Assembly (NCBI GenBank): GCA_023662875.1
Contig: JAMPIG010000014.1
Coordinates: 1 to 51,614 of the forward strand
Reading direction: 5' to 3'
Source of the DNA: Roseburia sp.
GTDB lineage: Bacteria > Bacillota > Clostridia > Lachnospirales > Lachnospiraceae
DNA length: 51,614 nucleotides
In this document: piece by piece, positions 15,559-23,601 of the stretch
Layout: each line of letters starts with the position of its first letter
Position numbering within the stretch: the stretch's first letter is position 1
The notes under the pieces: model-generated
Databases searched by the model: none
Told to the model about the DNA's origin: nothing
What the model saw: the letters and a program-made list of their open reading frames with translations, nothing else
Translations under genes and position numbers: made by a program

Positions 15559-16752
15559 ATGGAAAAACCGGCAATTGCCGGGGGAATCCCGGTCAGGAAG
15601 CTTCCCCTGGCTTATGGAAAGCAATACATTGACGAGGAGGATATCCGGGCGGTAACGGATGTTTTACGGGGAGATGTCCTGACGGGGGGGCCGGCTGTTG
15701 AAGCGCTGGAGAGGCGGCTGTGTGCGGTTACGGGTGCCAGGTATGCGGTAGCGGTGTCTAACGGTACGGCGGCGCTCCATCTTGCGGCGTTGGCGGCCGG
15801 TTTTGGAGAAGGAGACGAGGTGATCGTCAGCTCGATTACCTTTGCGGCGTCGGCTAATTGTGTCCTGTACTGCGGCGCAAAGCCGGTGTTTGCGGATATC
15901 CGGCCGGATACCTATAATATAGACCCTGAGTCGGTGCGCCGTCTGATTACTCCGCGGACAAAGGGCATTGTGGCGGTAGACTTTACCGGGCAGGCGGTAG
16001 AGCATGACGCGTTGGAGGCGATTTGCAGAGAGCATCGTCTGATGTTAATTGAGGACGCGGCGCATGCGATTGGTACGAGATATAGGGGAAAACCGGTCGG
16101 CAGCCTGGCCGATATGACCTGTTTCAGCTTTCATCCGGTGAAAACGGTCACCGGCGGGGAGGGAGGAGCGGTTACCACGAACGATGAGGGATTGTATCGC
16201 CGCCTGATGCGCCTGCGAACCCACGGAATCACGAGAAACCGGGAGGAGATGGTTCATCCGACGGATGCGGCCTGGTATAACGAGCAGGTGGAGCTGGGCT
16301 ATAACTATCGGATAACGGATTTTCAGGCGGCGTTGGTGAACAGCCAGTTGAATAAGCTGTCTTTATTTGCGGCGCGCAGAAAGGAGCTTGTGAATAAATA
16401 CAATGAGGCATTTTCCCGGATGCCTGAGATTTTCGTGCAGCGGGAAATACCGGAGTCAGATACGACCAGACACCTGTATATACTGCGGCTGAAGCCGGAG
16501 ACGCTGCGCTGTGACAGGCGTCAGTTCTTTGATGCGCTCTGGGCGGAGAATGTTCGCTCCCAAGTGCATTATCTGCCGGTTTATAGGCATTCTTATTATG
16601 AAAAGCTGGGATATCCGGCGGGGCTGTGTCCCAATGCGGAAAAATATTATGAGGAAGTGATGAGCCTTCCGCTCTTTTATTCGCTCTCCGACGAGGACGC
16701 GGAGGATGTAATACGCGCCGTGCAAAGGCTGGCGGAATATTATCGGAGATAA
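15559..16752 (+). CDS. pseC: UDP-4-keto-sugar aminotransferase, PseC-type
   Basis: A 397-residue PLP-dependent DegT/DnrJ/EryC1/StrS aminotransferase. The PLP lysine is K195 in SFHPVKTVTGGEGG; other family signatures are VAVSNGTAALHLAAL, SSITFAASANCVLYCG, DEDAAHA-like IEDAAHAIGTRY and the NYRITDFQAAL segment. The opening block (YGKQYIDEEDIRAV, then LTGGP) is diagnostic of PseC, which aminates the PseB product to UDP-4-amino-4,6-dideoxy-N-acetyl-L-altrosamine. AGGAGGT lies seven bases before ATG 15559. The PseH-like gene follows 57 bases later. The gene contains an in-frame G7 run near 15684-15690. Confidence 0.9.
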   Translation: MEKPAIAGGIPVRKLPLAYGKQYIDEEDIRAVTDVLRGDVLTGGPAVEALERRLCAVTGARYAVAVSNGTAALHLAALAAGFGEGDEVIVSSITFAASANCVLYCGAKPVFADIRPDTYNIDPESVRRLITPRTKGIVAVDFTGQAVEHDALEAICREHRLMLIEDAAHAIGTRYRGKPVGSLADMTCFSFHPVKTVTGGEGGAVTTNDEGLYRRLMRLRTHGITRNREEMVHPTDAAWYNEQVELGYNYRITDFQAALVNSQLNKLSLFAARRKELVNKYNEAFSRMPEIFVQREIPESDTTRHLYILRLKPETLRCDRRQFFDALWAENVRSQVHYLPVYRHSYYEKLGYPAGLCPNAEKYYEEVMSLPLFYSLSDEDAEDVIRAVQRLAEYYRR

Positions 16753-16809
16753 CGGCGGGAAAGAAGGGGATACAGGGATTCTCAGTTCAGGAAAGGAACG
16801 GATACATCG

Positions 16810-17343
16810 ATGAAGGATTATACAGACCGGGAGACCGGTATTTATCTGCGGCCCATGACCTGGGAGGATACAGATTTCATTGTGGCATGGCGGAATAGCG
16901 ACGCTGTGCGGAAGCGATTTATTTATCAGGAGTTATTCACCAGGGAGGGACACGAAAACTGGATCAGAACTATGGTGGAAACGGGGCGTGTGGTGCAGAT
17001 GATGATCTGTAGTCTGGAATCGGACGCGCCGCTGGGATCCGTATATATCAGGGATATCGACAGACAGCATAATAAGGCGGAGTACGGTATCTTTATCGGA
17101 GAGCCTCAGGCCAGAGGCCGGGGAATCGGTACGGCGGCCGCCGAGCTTATGCTGCGTTATTGTTTTGAAGAGGAGAAGCTGCACAGGGTTTTTCTGCGCG
17201 TTTTTGCGGATAATCTGCAGGCTGTCCGCAGCTATGAAAAGGCGGGTTTTCAAAAGGAAGGACTGCTTCGTGATGACGTCTGTATAGAAGGGCGGTATTA
17301 TGATATTATATGGATGGCGGCGATCAATCCGGAGAATTGCTGA
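16810..17343 (+). CDS. pseH: GNAT N-acetyltransferase, PseH-like
   Basis: A 177-residue GNAT-fold acetyltransferase. It begins with RPMTWEDTDFIVAWRNSD, carries the acetyl-CoA loop in EPQARGRGIGTAAAELML (near residues 98-115), and ends with FADNLQAVRSYEKAGFQKEG, the usual motif B region. Its place directly after pseC indicates that it N-acetylates the 4-amino group, the third step of pseudaminic acid synthesis. By sequence alone it could be a general GNAT, so the symbol rests partly on context. It is upstream of an ArnC-like glycosyltransferase in the same operon. Confidence 0.72.
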   Translation: MKDYTDRETGIYLRPMTWEDTDFIVAWRNSDAVRKRFIYQELFTREGHENWIRTMVETGRVVQMMICSLESDAPLGSVYIRDIDRQHNKAEYGIFIGEPQARGRGIGTAAAELMLRYCFEEEKLHRVFLRVFADNLQAVRSYEKAGFQKEGLLRDDVCIEGRYYDIIWMAAINPENC

Positions 17344-17485
17344 GGATCTGTGATGCCGATATGCGGCACGGAGAAGAGATTTCCGCCTGTAATTTATATT
17401 TGTGCCGGGCTTTGGCTGCATTGATGCGGAGCCTGATACGGGATTATGCGCTCCGGTTTTCGGACTGCGCGGAATGGAGAATGCT

Positions 17486-18490
17486 ATGAAAAAGATTACG
17501 TTTGTGATTCCCTGCTACCGTTCGGAGCGAACGCTGCCCCATGTGGTAGAAGAGATTCGGGAAAAGATGAAGGATATGGGGCAGTATGGCTATGATATTC
17601 TCCTGGTCAACGACTGTTCTCCGGACGGCACAGCGGAAACGATCCGAAGGCTGTGCCTCGAATATGAGAATGTTAAAGGCGTCAGCTTTGCAAAGAATTT
17701 CGGGCAGCACGCCGCTCTTATGGCTGGGCTTCGACATTCGGACGGGGATTATGTGGTCTGTCTGGACGACGACGGCCAGACGCCCGCGGATGAAGCGGAT
17801 AAGCTGATCGCGAAGCTGGAGGAGGGATATGACGCCGTCTATGCGAAATATGAGCATAAGCAGCATTCTCTCTTCCGCAATCTGGGCAGCAAGGTAAATG
17901 AATATATGACCAGGATTATGCTCGGGAAGCCTGCGGAGCTTTATCTTTCCAGCTATTTTGCGGTAAAGCGCTTTGTGGTCGAGGATATGATTCGGTATGA
18001 AAACTCTTACCCTTACGTGATCGGGCTGGTTCTGCGGGCTACCAGCCATATCGCTAATGTTACGGTCAGTCACAGGGAGAGAGAGGAAGGGACGTCCGGT
18101 TACACGCTGAAAAAGCTGCTTGGGCTTTGGTTTAACGGATTTACGGCGTTTTCGGTGAAGCCTCTTCGGATCGCCACAGGGCTGGGAGGGTTCAGTGCCC
18201 TGGTCGGCTTTCTGTACGGGATTTATACGGTCATCAAGCGGATTCTGAATCCTGATGTGCCGGTGGGATTCAGTTCTACCATGGCGGCGATCGTGTTTTT
18301 CGGCGGGATGATCATGGTGCTTTTGGGAATGATCGGGGAGTATATCGGGCGGATTTACATCAGCCTGAATAATTCTCCTCAGTATGTGATTCGGGAGACG
18401 ATGAATATCGGCTCAAGACCGGACGAAGAACGAGAGGAGCAAAGAAAGAGAGCGGAGTCGCGTAAGGAAAAGCGACCGCCGGAGGAATAA
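17486..18490 (+). CDS. GT2 polyprenyl-phosphate glycosyltransferase (ArnC/GtrB-like)
   Basis: A 334-residue GT2 enzyme with a cytoplasmic catalytic domain and two C-terminal helices (about residues 228-250 and 263-290). Visible motifs are FVIPCYRSERTL, LVNDCSPDGT, SFAKNFGQHAALMAGL and CLDDDGQTPADE, where ArnC has a DLQNPPEE-like segment. Enzymes of this class load a sugar from a nucleotide donor onto undecaprenyl phosphate. Start: ATG 17486 has GGAGA five bases upstream and is preferred over 17402 and 17474. The C-terminal tail is very charged (DEEREEQRKRAESRK). It ends the pseC-pseH operon, so the sugar it loads might be from that pathway, which is inference. Confidence 0.83.
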   Translation: MKKITFVIPCYRSERTLPHVVEEIREKMKDMGQYGYDILLVNDCSPDGTAETIRRLCLEYENVKGVSFAKNFGQHAALMAGLRHSDGDYVVCLDDDGQTPADEADKLIAKLEEGYDAVYAKYEHKQHSLFRNLGSKVNEYMTRIMLGKPAELYLSSYFAVKRFVVEDMIRYENSYPYVIGLVLRATSHIANVTVSHREREEGTSGYTLKKLLGLWFNGFTAFSVKPLRIATGLGGFSALVGFLYGIYTVIKRILNPDVPVGFSSTMAAIVFFGGMIMVLLGMIGEYIGRIYISLNNSPQYVIRETMNIGSRPDEEREEQRKRAESRKEKRPPEE

Positions 18491-18544
18491 CAGAATCCGG
18501 CGGAAGACCTCGAACGGTTGAAATTCAACGCGGCAGGAAGGAAA

Positions 18545-19939
18545 TTACCGGATCAGGGGAATGATATTTTGGGCGATCAGAAAGCGTCCGCCGGCGTTCG
18601 GATGAACCAGGTCAGGCAGAAGAAGTTCGCCGTATGTATCGGCGTCGATGCCCAGCGTATAGTAAAAATCCAGCACATCTACATCCAGCTCCTCGGCCAG
18701 CGCGAAAACCGCGTCCGCATAGTCCTGTAAACGGAGGCTTTCAGAATCGACGAACTCCCTCGGCACATAGGGGGAATAAGAAGGGGTACAGAGAATGATC
18801 TGCGAATCCGTAGATCTTTTCTTTATTTCCGCTACGGCAGCGCGGATGGCACCGGAATAAGTAGTGATATCCAGGGGATCCGCGGAAGAGATCGCAAATC
18901 CCCTGAAGTAGTCGTTTAGACCATAGTTGATGATAAAGCAGGTCTTTTGACCGGAATGGGAGGCTTCAAAATAGTCCGTAAAACCCTGATAGATCTGTCT
19001 GTCGGCGGGAATCAGGGAAAGATCCTCATCGAAAAAGGCCTTTGCGATACCGGGGAGGGAGATGGGGATATCATCCGCCATGGCGGCGCTGTTGCCGCCG
19101 TAGCCGCAGTTGTACACCGTGGCACCGGTCAGGGCGCGTACCGCGCCCGGAATCGACATGTCGTCCGTATAATTGCCAAAAACGCTGTCCCCGAAAAATA
19201 TCAGGTCATAATCGGCAAGATTCGGGTAGACGGGCGCGTCGCTGCGGAGGGAAGCGGTCAGCTCGTCCAGAGAGCGGCTCAGGTCGATGGCATTGTCCGA
19301 GGTTACCATGTAGGGATGCTTAAAATCACTGTTGGTGAAGAGAACCTCAGCGGCGTCTGCGTTGACGGAAAAGAAGCCGTCGTAAAGCGCGGGATTAGCG
19401 ATGAGCCATTCCTCGGCAGCGTAAAAATAGACTCTTATCCCGGGCGCGTCAGCGGCCTCTGTGAGAAAGCGCTGATAGCTTTTCAGGACGCGTTTATACT
19501 CGGATTCCGAGAGCGACTGCCAGTAAGCCGCGGAGGGATAAGAGAGAATCAATTCAAATGTCGCGGAGGGACAATACTGCTGCAGGGAGGAAAGCTGTTC
19601 TGTGGAAAGCCGGTCAGGGCGAATCCCCAGATAGACGCTTGTGACGGTCTGTCCGGAGGAGGCGATCCGCTTCAGATAGCTTTTCAGCTGGGAAAAACCG
19701 GTGATCACATGATCCGCCTTTAGCACAGTCATGCCGCGGTAATAAGAAAAGTCCGACACGGAGTAGTTGTCAATGGGATACATGGATAAGAATACGGTAT
19801 CATATTCTTCTGAAGAAATACGGCGGAAGTCATTGCGCTGCTGCGCGCCGCTGCGAAACGTCAGGATAAACGCGGCGACGGACAGGACAGCGAAGCATAC
19901 GGCAGCGGCGGACAAGACAGCTTTCTTTTTCTTTGCCAT
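18545..19939 (-). CDS. SGNH/GDSL hydrolase with N-terminal membrane anchor and extra domain
   Basis: A 464-residue protein with one N-terminal membrane segment (KKKKAVLSAAAVCFAVLSV), about 220 residues of unrecognised extracellular sequence, then an SGNH fold. The SGNH blocks are complete: FFGDSVFG (Ser near 251), CGYGGNSAA, YGLNDYF, and LLPDLVHPNAGG with the Asp/His pair near 444-447. Such enzymes remove or transfer acyl groups on surface glycans. The ATG at 19937-19939 follows AGGGAAAT; the longer frame to 20032 reads into the repeat module and is rejected. It is convergent with the GT2 gene and is driven by the repeat-borne promoters at 19977-20142. Two related proteins lie at 22756 and 30693. 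Confidence 0.82.
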   Translation of the reverse strand: MAKKKKAVLSAAAVCFAVLSVAAFILTFRSGAQQRNDFRRISSEEYDTVFLSMYPIDNYSVSDFSYYRGMTVLKADHVITGFSQLKSYLKRIASSGQTVTSVYLGIRPDRLSTEQLSSLQQYCPSATFELILSYPSAAYWQSLSESEYKRVLKSYQRFLTEAADAPGIRVYFYAAEEWLIANPALYDGFFSVNADAAEVLFTNSDFKHPYMVTSDNAIDLSRSLDELTASLRSDAPVYPNLADYDLIFFGDSVFGNYTDDMSIPGAVRALTGATVYNCGYGGNSAAMADDIPISLPGIAKAFFDEDLSLIPADRQIYQGFTDYFEASHSGQKTCFIINYGLNDYFRGFAISSADPLDITTYSGAIRAAVAEIKKRSTDSQIILCTPSYSPYVPREFVDSESLRLQDYADAVFALAEELDVDVLDFYYTLGIDADTYGELLLPDLVHPNAGGRFLIAQNIIPLIR

Positions 19940-19976
19940 GGTATTTCCCTTTCTTTTTTGGAACGGTTGCCCGGTT

Positions 19977-20122
19977 ATTATACCATGAGCGCAGAAAATC
20001 AAGCGGCTGCGAAGCAGACATTTGATTTTCAAGCCATGGATTGTCCGGTATAATGCGCCGCGAAGCGGCGACGAGACAGCTCATGCTGGCTCGGATTCTG
20101 CGAATGCAGAATCATTATACCA
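19977..20122 (-). repeat. Promoter-hairpin repeat module B
   Basis: On the minus strand this 146-base module starts with TGGTATAAT (20114-20122) and ends with TGGTATAAT (19977-19985). The hairpins are in the same order as in module A: ATTCTGC/GCAGAAT (20095-20112), CGCCGC/GCGGCG (20056-20070), and GAAAATCAA (19994-20002) with TTGATTTTC (20022-20030). The tip of the last hairpin differs (GGCTGCGAAGCAG rather than CCCTTCGGG). The tip and 3' arm are identical over 24 bases to the tandem repeat at 31982-32005. It lies between the SGNH gene and its promoter. Confidence 0.7.
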
Positions 20123-20142
20123 TGCTGGGAGAGGTTTGCCAA
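20114..20142 (-). promoter_or_regulatory. Main promoter of the SGNH gene at 18545-19939
   Basis: TTGGCA (20137-20142) and TATAAT (20114-20119) are 17 bases apart on the minus strand, with TGG before the -10. The -10 is the upstream edge of repeat module B. A second extended -10 (19977-19982) forms its downstream edge, about 38 bases before the gene. Confidence 0.65.
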
Positions 20143-20206
20143 GGCGGAACCAGCGGCGGGAATTATGATGTTTTCCTTAAATTTTCTTTAAAGCTTTGCG
20201 CTGTGT

Positions 20207-20235
20207 TTTACGAAACCGGGAAAATGTGGTAGAAT
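20207..20235 (+). promoter_or_regulatory. Promoter of the pglK-pseF operon
   Basis: TTTACG (20207-20212) and TAGAAT (20230-20235) are 17 bases apart, again with TGG directly before the -10. The ATG of the flippase gene is 48 bases downstream of the -10. The promoter is divergent from that of the SGNH gene. Confidence 0.5.
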
Positions 20236-20282
20236 GTCATTGGCGGAACGAATTGATATAATCGGTTACAAGGGCGGACGGA

Positions 20283-22040
20283 ATGGGACAGATATTAAAG
20301 AAACTGAATCTTTTACTGGATCGAAAACAGAAACGGACTATGGGCGGGCTGATTGTACTCATGATCATCGGTGCGGTGCTGCAGACGGCGGGCGTCGGAA
20401 TGCTGGTGCAGGTGGTGACGATCGTGATCGATCCGGCGGCCGTGGAGAAGAGCGGGCTGGTGAGGAGCGCGTATGAATTGCTGGGCTTTCAGGATTACGG
20501 CAGTTTTTCCATTGCGGTGATGGCTTCGCTGATCCTGGTTTTTGCGGTAAAAAATGTGTTTCTCTATCTCCAGCAGAAATTGACCTATTCCTTTGTTTAT
20601 ACGAATCAGTTTCGAACCTCGGAGCGGATGATGCGAAATTATCTGCGCCGGGGCTATGAATTTTATCTGAACGCGGATACGGCTGTGGTGCAGAGAAGTA
20701 TTACGTCGGATGTCAATAATATGTACGCGTTGATTCTGGCGCTGCTACAGCTGATGTCGGACGGGGCGGTGTCGCTGTTTGTGGTGTGCTACTGTCTCTC
20801 TAAAAGCGGAGTGATGACGATTCTGCTGGCGGCGGCCCTCCTTGTGTTGATGTATTTCATCAAGAAGGTGCTGAAGCCGGTGATGTATAAGGCGGGCAAG
20901 GACAATCAGGATTATTACAGCGGGCTTTTTAAATGGATTTCCCAGACGGTTCAGGGAATTAAGGAGGTAAAGGTAGCCGGTAAGGAGCGGTATTTTGTCG
21001 GCGAATATCAGAAGTGCGGAAAGGGATATGTAGACGCGGTGCGCAAGTACAGCCTTTATAATAACATCCCCAAGCTGCTGATTGAGACGGCCTGCGTGGC
21101 AGTGATGATAGGGTATATGATTTTCCTGACGGCGTCGGGAAGAACTGCAGGGGATATGCTGGAGATCTTAAGTACGCTGGCGGCAGCCGCCTTTGTATTG
21201 CTGCCCTGCGTAAACCGGATCAACAATCAGATTAATTCCATAGCCTATTTTGAACCCTTTTTTATGGGGGTCAGCGATAATCTGCAGGATGAAATCGCAG
21301 GGGAAAAGGTGGATATGTCCTTCGCCGCGGACGACGGGGAAAAGCTGCCGGTTGCCCGGTGCCTGGAGCTGAAGGGGATTACTTACGCCTATCCGAATAC
21401 GGACAAGCTGATTTTTGACCATGCGGACATGACGATTCCCGTCGGTGCCTCCGTAGGGATTGTAGGAACCTCTGGTGCCGGGAAAAGCACCCTTGTGGAT
21501 ATTCTGTTGGGTCTGCTGGAGGTAAAGGAGGGCAGCATCTGTGCGGACGGCGTGGATGTGCGGCAGAATTACAGAAGGTGGCTGAAGAATATCGGGTATA
21601 TTCCTCAGATGATTTTTATGCTGGACGACACGATACGAAAGAATGTGGCCTTCGGCGTGCCTGAGGACAGGATCGATGAGGAAAGGATCTGGGAGGTGTT
21701 GCGGGAAGCCCAGCTGGACGAATTTGTGAAGACTCTTCCGGATGGGCTGGATACCGGTATCGGGGAGCGCGGGATCCGGCTCTCCGGCGGCCAGCGCCAG
21801 AGGATTGGCATCGCCCGGGCCCTCTATCACGATCCGGAGATCCTGGTGCTGGATGAGGCCACCTCAGCCCTGGATAACGACACGGAAAAGGCGATTATGG
21901 GAGCGATCAACCGGCTTCACGGCAGGAAGACGCTGATTATTATCGCCCACCGGCTTCAGACCATTGAGAACTGCGATATGGTGTATCGGGTGGAGAACGG
22001 CAAAGTGTGCAAAGTTGAAAATCGGGAGGACGTTAGATGA
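20283..22040 (+). CDS. PglK-like ABC flippase for lipid-linked glycans
   Basis: A 585-residue single-chain ABC transporter half: six membrane helices in residues 15-320 and an NBD with Walker A GTSGAGKST (near 395), ABC signature LSGGQRQRIGIARAL, Walker B LVLDEATSALD and H-loop AHRLQT. The arrangement, the QTAGVGMLVQ motif in helix 1, and the ELKGITYAYPN start of the NBD resemble PglK/WlaB, which flips lipid-linked oligosaccharides in protein glycosylation. Its stop overlaps the pseF start by four bases (ATGA). It opens a ten-kilobase operon of glycan genes. General lipid or peptide export is possible, but context favours a glycolipid substrate. Confidence 0.82.
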   Translation: MGQILKKLNLLLDRKQKRTMGGLIVLMIIGAVLQTAGVGMLVQVVTIVIDPAAVEKSGLVRSAYELLGFQDYGSFSIAVMASLILVFAVKNVFLYLQQKLTYSFVYTNQFRTSERMMRNYLRRGYEFYLNADTAVVQRSITSDVNNMYALILALLQLMSDGAVSLFVVCYCLSKSGVMTILLAAALLVLMYFIKKVLKPVMYKAGKDNQDYYSGLFKWISQTVQGIKEVKVAGKERYFVGEYQKCGKGYVDAVRKYSLYNNIPKLLIETACVAVMIGYMIFLTASGRTAGDMLEILSTLAAAAFVLLPCVNRINNQINSIAYFEPFFMGVSDNLQDEIAGEKVDMSFAADDGEKLPVARCLELKGITYAYPNTDKLIFDHADMTIPVGASVGIVGTSGAGKSTLVDILLGLLEVKEGSICADGVDVRQNYRRWLKNIGYIPQMIFMLDDTIRKNVAFGVPEDRIDEERIWEVLREAQLDEFVKTLPDGLDTGIGERGIRLSGGQRQRIGIARALYHDPEILVLDEATSALDNDTEKAIMGAINRLHGRKTLIIIAHRLQTIENCDMVYRVENGKVCKVENREDVR

Positions 22041-22726
22041 GAAGTGTGGCGATCATTACGGCGCGGGGCGGAAGCAAGAGGATCCCGCGGAAGAATGTCA
22101 GAGAGTTCTGCGGGAAGCCTGTTATGGCTTATTCTGTGGAGGCGGCGGTGAAGTCCGGTCTTTTCGACGAAATTATGATATCTACGGACGACGGGGAGAT
22201 CGCGGAGATTGGGCGACAGTACGGCGCGAAGGTGCCGTTTTATCGGAGCGCGGAGACAGCGAATGATTTTGCGACGACCAGCGATGTCCTTCTGGAGGTG
22301 ATCGGGGAATACGAAAAGAGAGGGGAGCATTTTGACCTGGGATGCTGCATTTATCCTACAGCGCCCTTCGTGACGGCGGAGAAGCTGAAGACGGCTATGG
22401 AGCGGCTGATTGCCTCGGACGCGGACACCCTGATTCCGGTAGTCGCCTTTTCTTATCCGCCCCAGCGCGGTATGGCGATAAAAGAGGGACGGCTGGTTTT
22501 CGAGCATCCGGAGTATCTGGATACCCGATCTCAGGATCTGACGCCGTATTACCATGACGCAGGGCAGTTTTACTGCTTTCGGGTGGAAGCCTATAAGAGG
22601 AACCGGAGGCTGATGCGGGGAAGTGTCCTGCCTATGATAGTTCCGGAGATGGAAGTACAGGATATCGACAGCCTGACGGACTGGGAGATCGCGGAGATCA
22701 AGTATCGAATGATGCAGGGTGTATAA
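22037..22726 (+). CDS. pseF: CMP-sugar (pseudaminate) cytidylyltransferase, PseF-type
   Basis: A 229-residue member of the acylneuraminate cytidylyltransferase family. The diagnostic start is VAIITARGGSKRIPRKNVREFCGKP, whose residues bind CTP; further blocks are ISTDDGEIAEIGRQYGA and CCIYPTAPFVT. Full similarity to PseF includes YHDAGQFYCF and the ending IDSLTDWEIAEIKY. PseF activates pseudaminic acid as CMP-Pse. It overlaps the flippase gene by four bases. No PseG hydrolase or PseI synthase is in the window, so the substrate assignment depends on genes elsewhere; legionaminic-type acids are the alternative. Confidence 0.88.
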   Translation: MRSVAIITARGGSKRIPRKNVREFCGKPVMAYSVEAAVKSGLFDEIMISTDDGEIAEIGRQYGAKVPFYRSAETANDFATTSDVLLEVIGEYEKRGEHFDLGCCIYPTAPFVTAEKLKTAMERLIASDADTLIPVVAFSYPPQRGMAIKEGRLVFEHPEYLDTRSQDLTPYYHDAGQFYCFRVEAYKRNRRLMRGSVLPMIVPEMEVQDIDSLTDWEIAEIKYRMMQGV

Positions 22727-22755
22727 AGAGAAGGAATTTATGTCAGGAGGACAGG

Positions 22756-23601
22756 TTGGGAAGGAAAGTGCGGGGCAGGACAATTTTATATGCATTGCTT
22801 TCGGCGGTTCTTTTCGCGGCCTTTTTTCTGTCGCCCTGTTTTGCCGGAAGGACGGAGAAATATCCGGTGCAGATTGTTTTCTTCGGGGACAGCGTCTACG
22901 GGAATATCCGGGACGGCTCCGGGATACCGGATCAGGTGGGAGAGCTTCTGGGCAAGTCCGTTTACAACGCCGCCTTTGGGGGCACCTGTACCGGCAGAAA
23001 CCGGAATGACACAAGCCTGGATTTCTCCGGAGACTCTCTCTCCCTGGCAGCGTTGACAAAGGCGGTTTACGCGGATGACTTCGGGGTACAGCAGACGATT
23101 CAGCCCCAATGGGATATTACCGTTTACTTTCAGGAAGCGATAGACGGGCTGGAGCGGATCGATTTTTCCGGGGTGGAAACCGTGCTGATTGGGCACGGAC
23201 TGAACGATTATTACGGGGGCATCCCGCTGGAGGGCGAGGATCCGCTGGATGAATACACGTTTGCGGGAGCCTTGCGGAGATCCCTGATTTATCTTCAAAA
23301 GACGAATCCCGATATGCGGATTGTCCTGATCACGCCGACTTACAGCTGGCTGTTGAATACCGGCCAGACCTGTCAGGAATATAATATCGGATTCGGCGTT
23401 TTGGAGGATTATATCCGAAAGGAGCTGGAGGTAGCCGCGGAGCTGGACGTGGAGGTAATCGATCTGTACCATGATCTTTTTCCCCATGAGGGCTGGGAGG
23501 ATTGGCAGCTTTATACGACGGACGGCTTTCATCCCAATGAGGCCGGCAGGGCGTTGCTTGCCGGAAGGATAGCAGATTATTTGGAAGGAGAGACGGAATG
23601 A
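22756..23601 (+). CDS. SGNH/GDSL hydrolase, secreted or membrane-anchored
   Basis: A 281-residue protein starting at TTG 22756, five bases after AGGAGG; no ATG in frame lies nearby. An N-terminal hydrophobic stretch (LYALLSAVLFAAFFLSPCFA) is a signal peptide or anchor. The SGNH blocks are intact: FFGDSVYG (Ser46), AAFGGTCTG, GHGLNDYYGG, and TTDGFHPNEAG (Asp near 256, His near 259). Likely role: an acyl esterase or acyltransferase acting on the surface glycan. It overlaps the next gene by four bases (ATGA). It resembles the SGNH domain of 18545-19939 in the order DDY/F-rich central region, GLND and HPNEAG. Confidence 0.82.
   Translation: MGRKVRGRTILYALLSAVLFAAFFLSPCFAGRTEKYPVQIVFFGDSVYGNIRDGSGIPDQVGELLGKSVYNAAFGGTCTGRNRNDTSLDFSGDSLSLAALTKAVYADDFGVQQTIQPQWDITVYFQEAIDGLERIDFSGVETVLIGHGLNDYYGGIPLEGEDPLDEYTFAGALRRSLIYLQKTNPDMRIVLITPTYSWLLNTGQTCQEYNIGFGVLEDYIRKELEVAAELDVEVIDLYHDLFPHEGWEDWQLYTTDGFHPNEAGRALLAGRIADYLEGETE

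Noticed and set aside
15684-15690. G7 run in pseC as a second phase-variable tract
   Set aside because: The gene is in frame across it, and seven Gs is short for efficient slippage; it is only noted.
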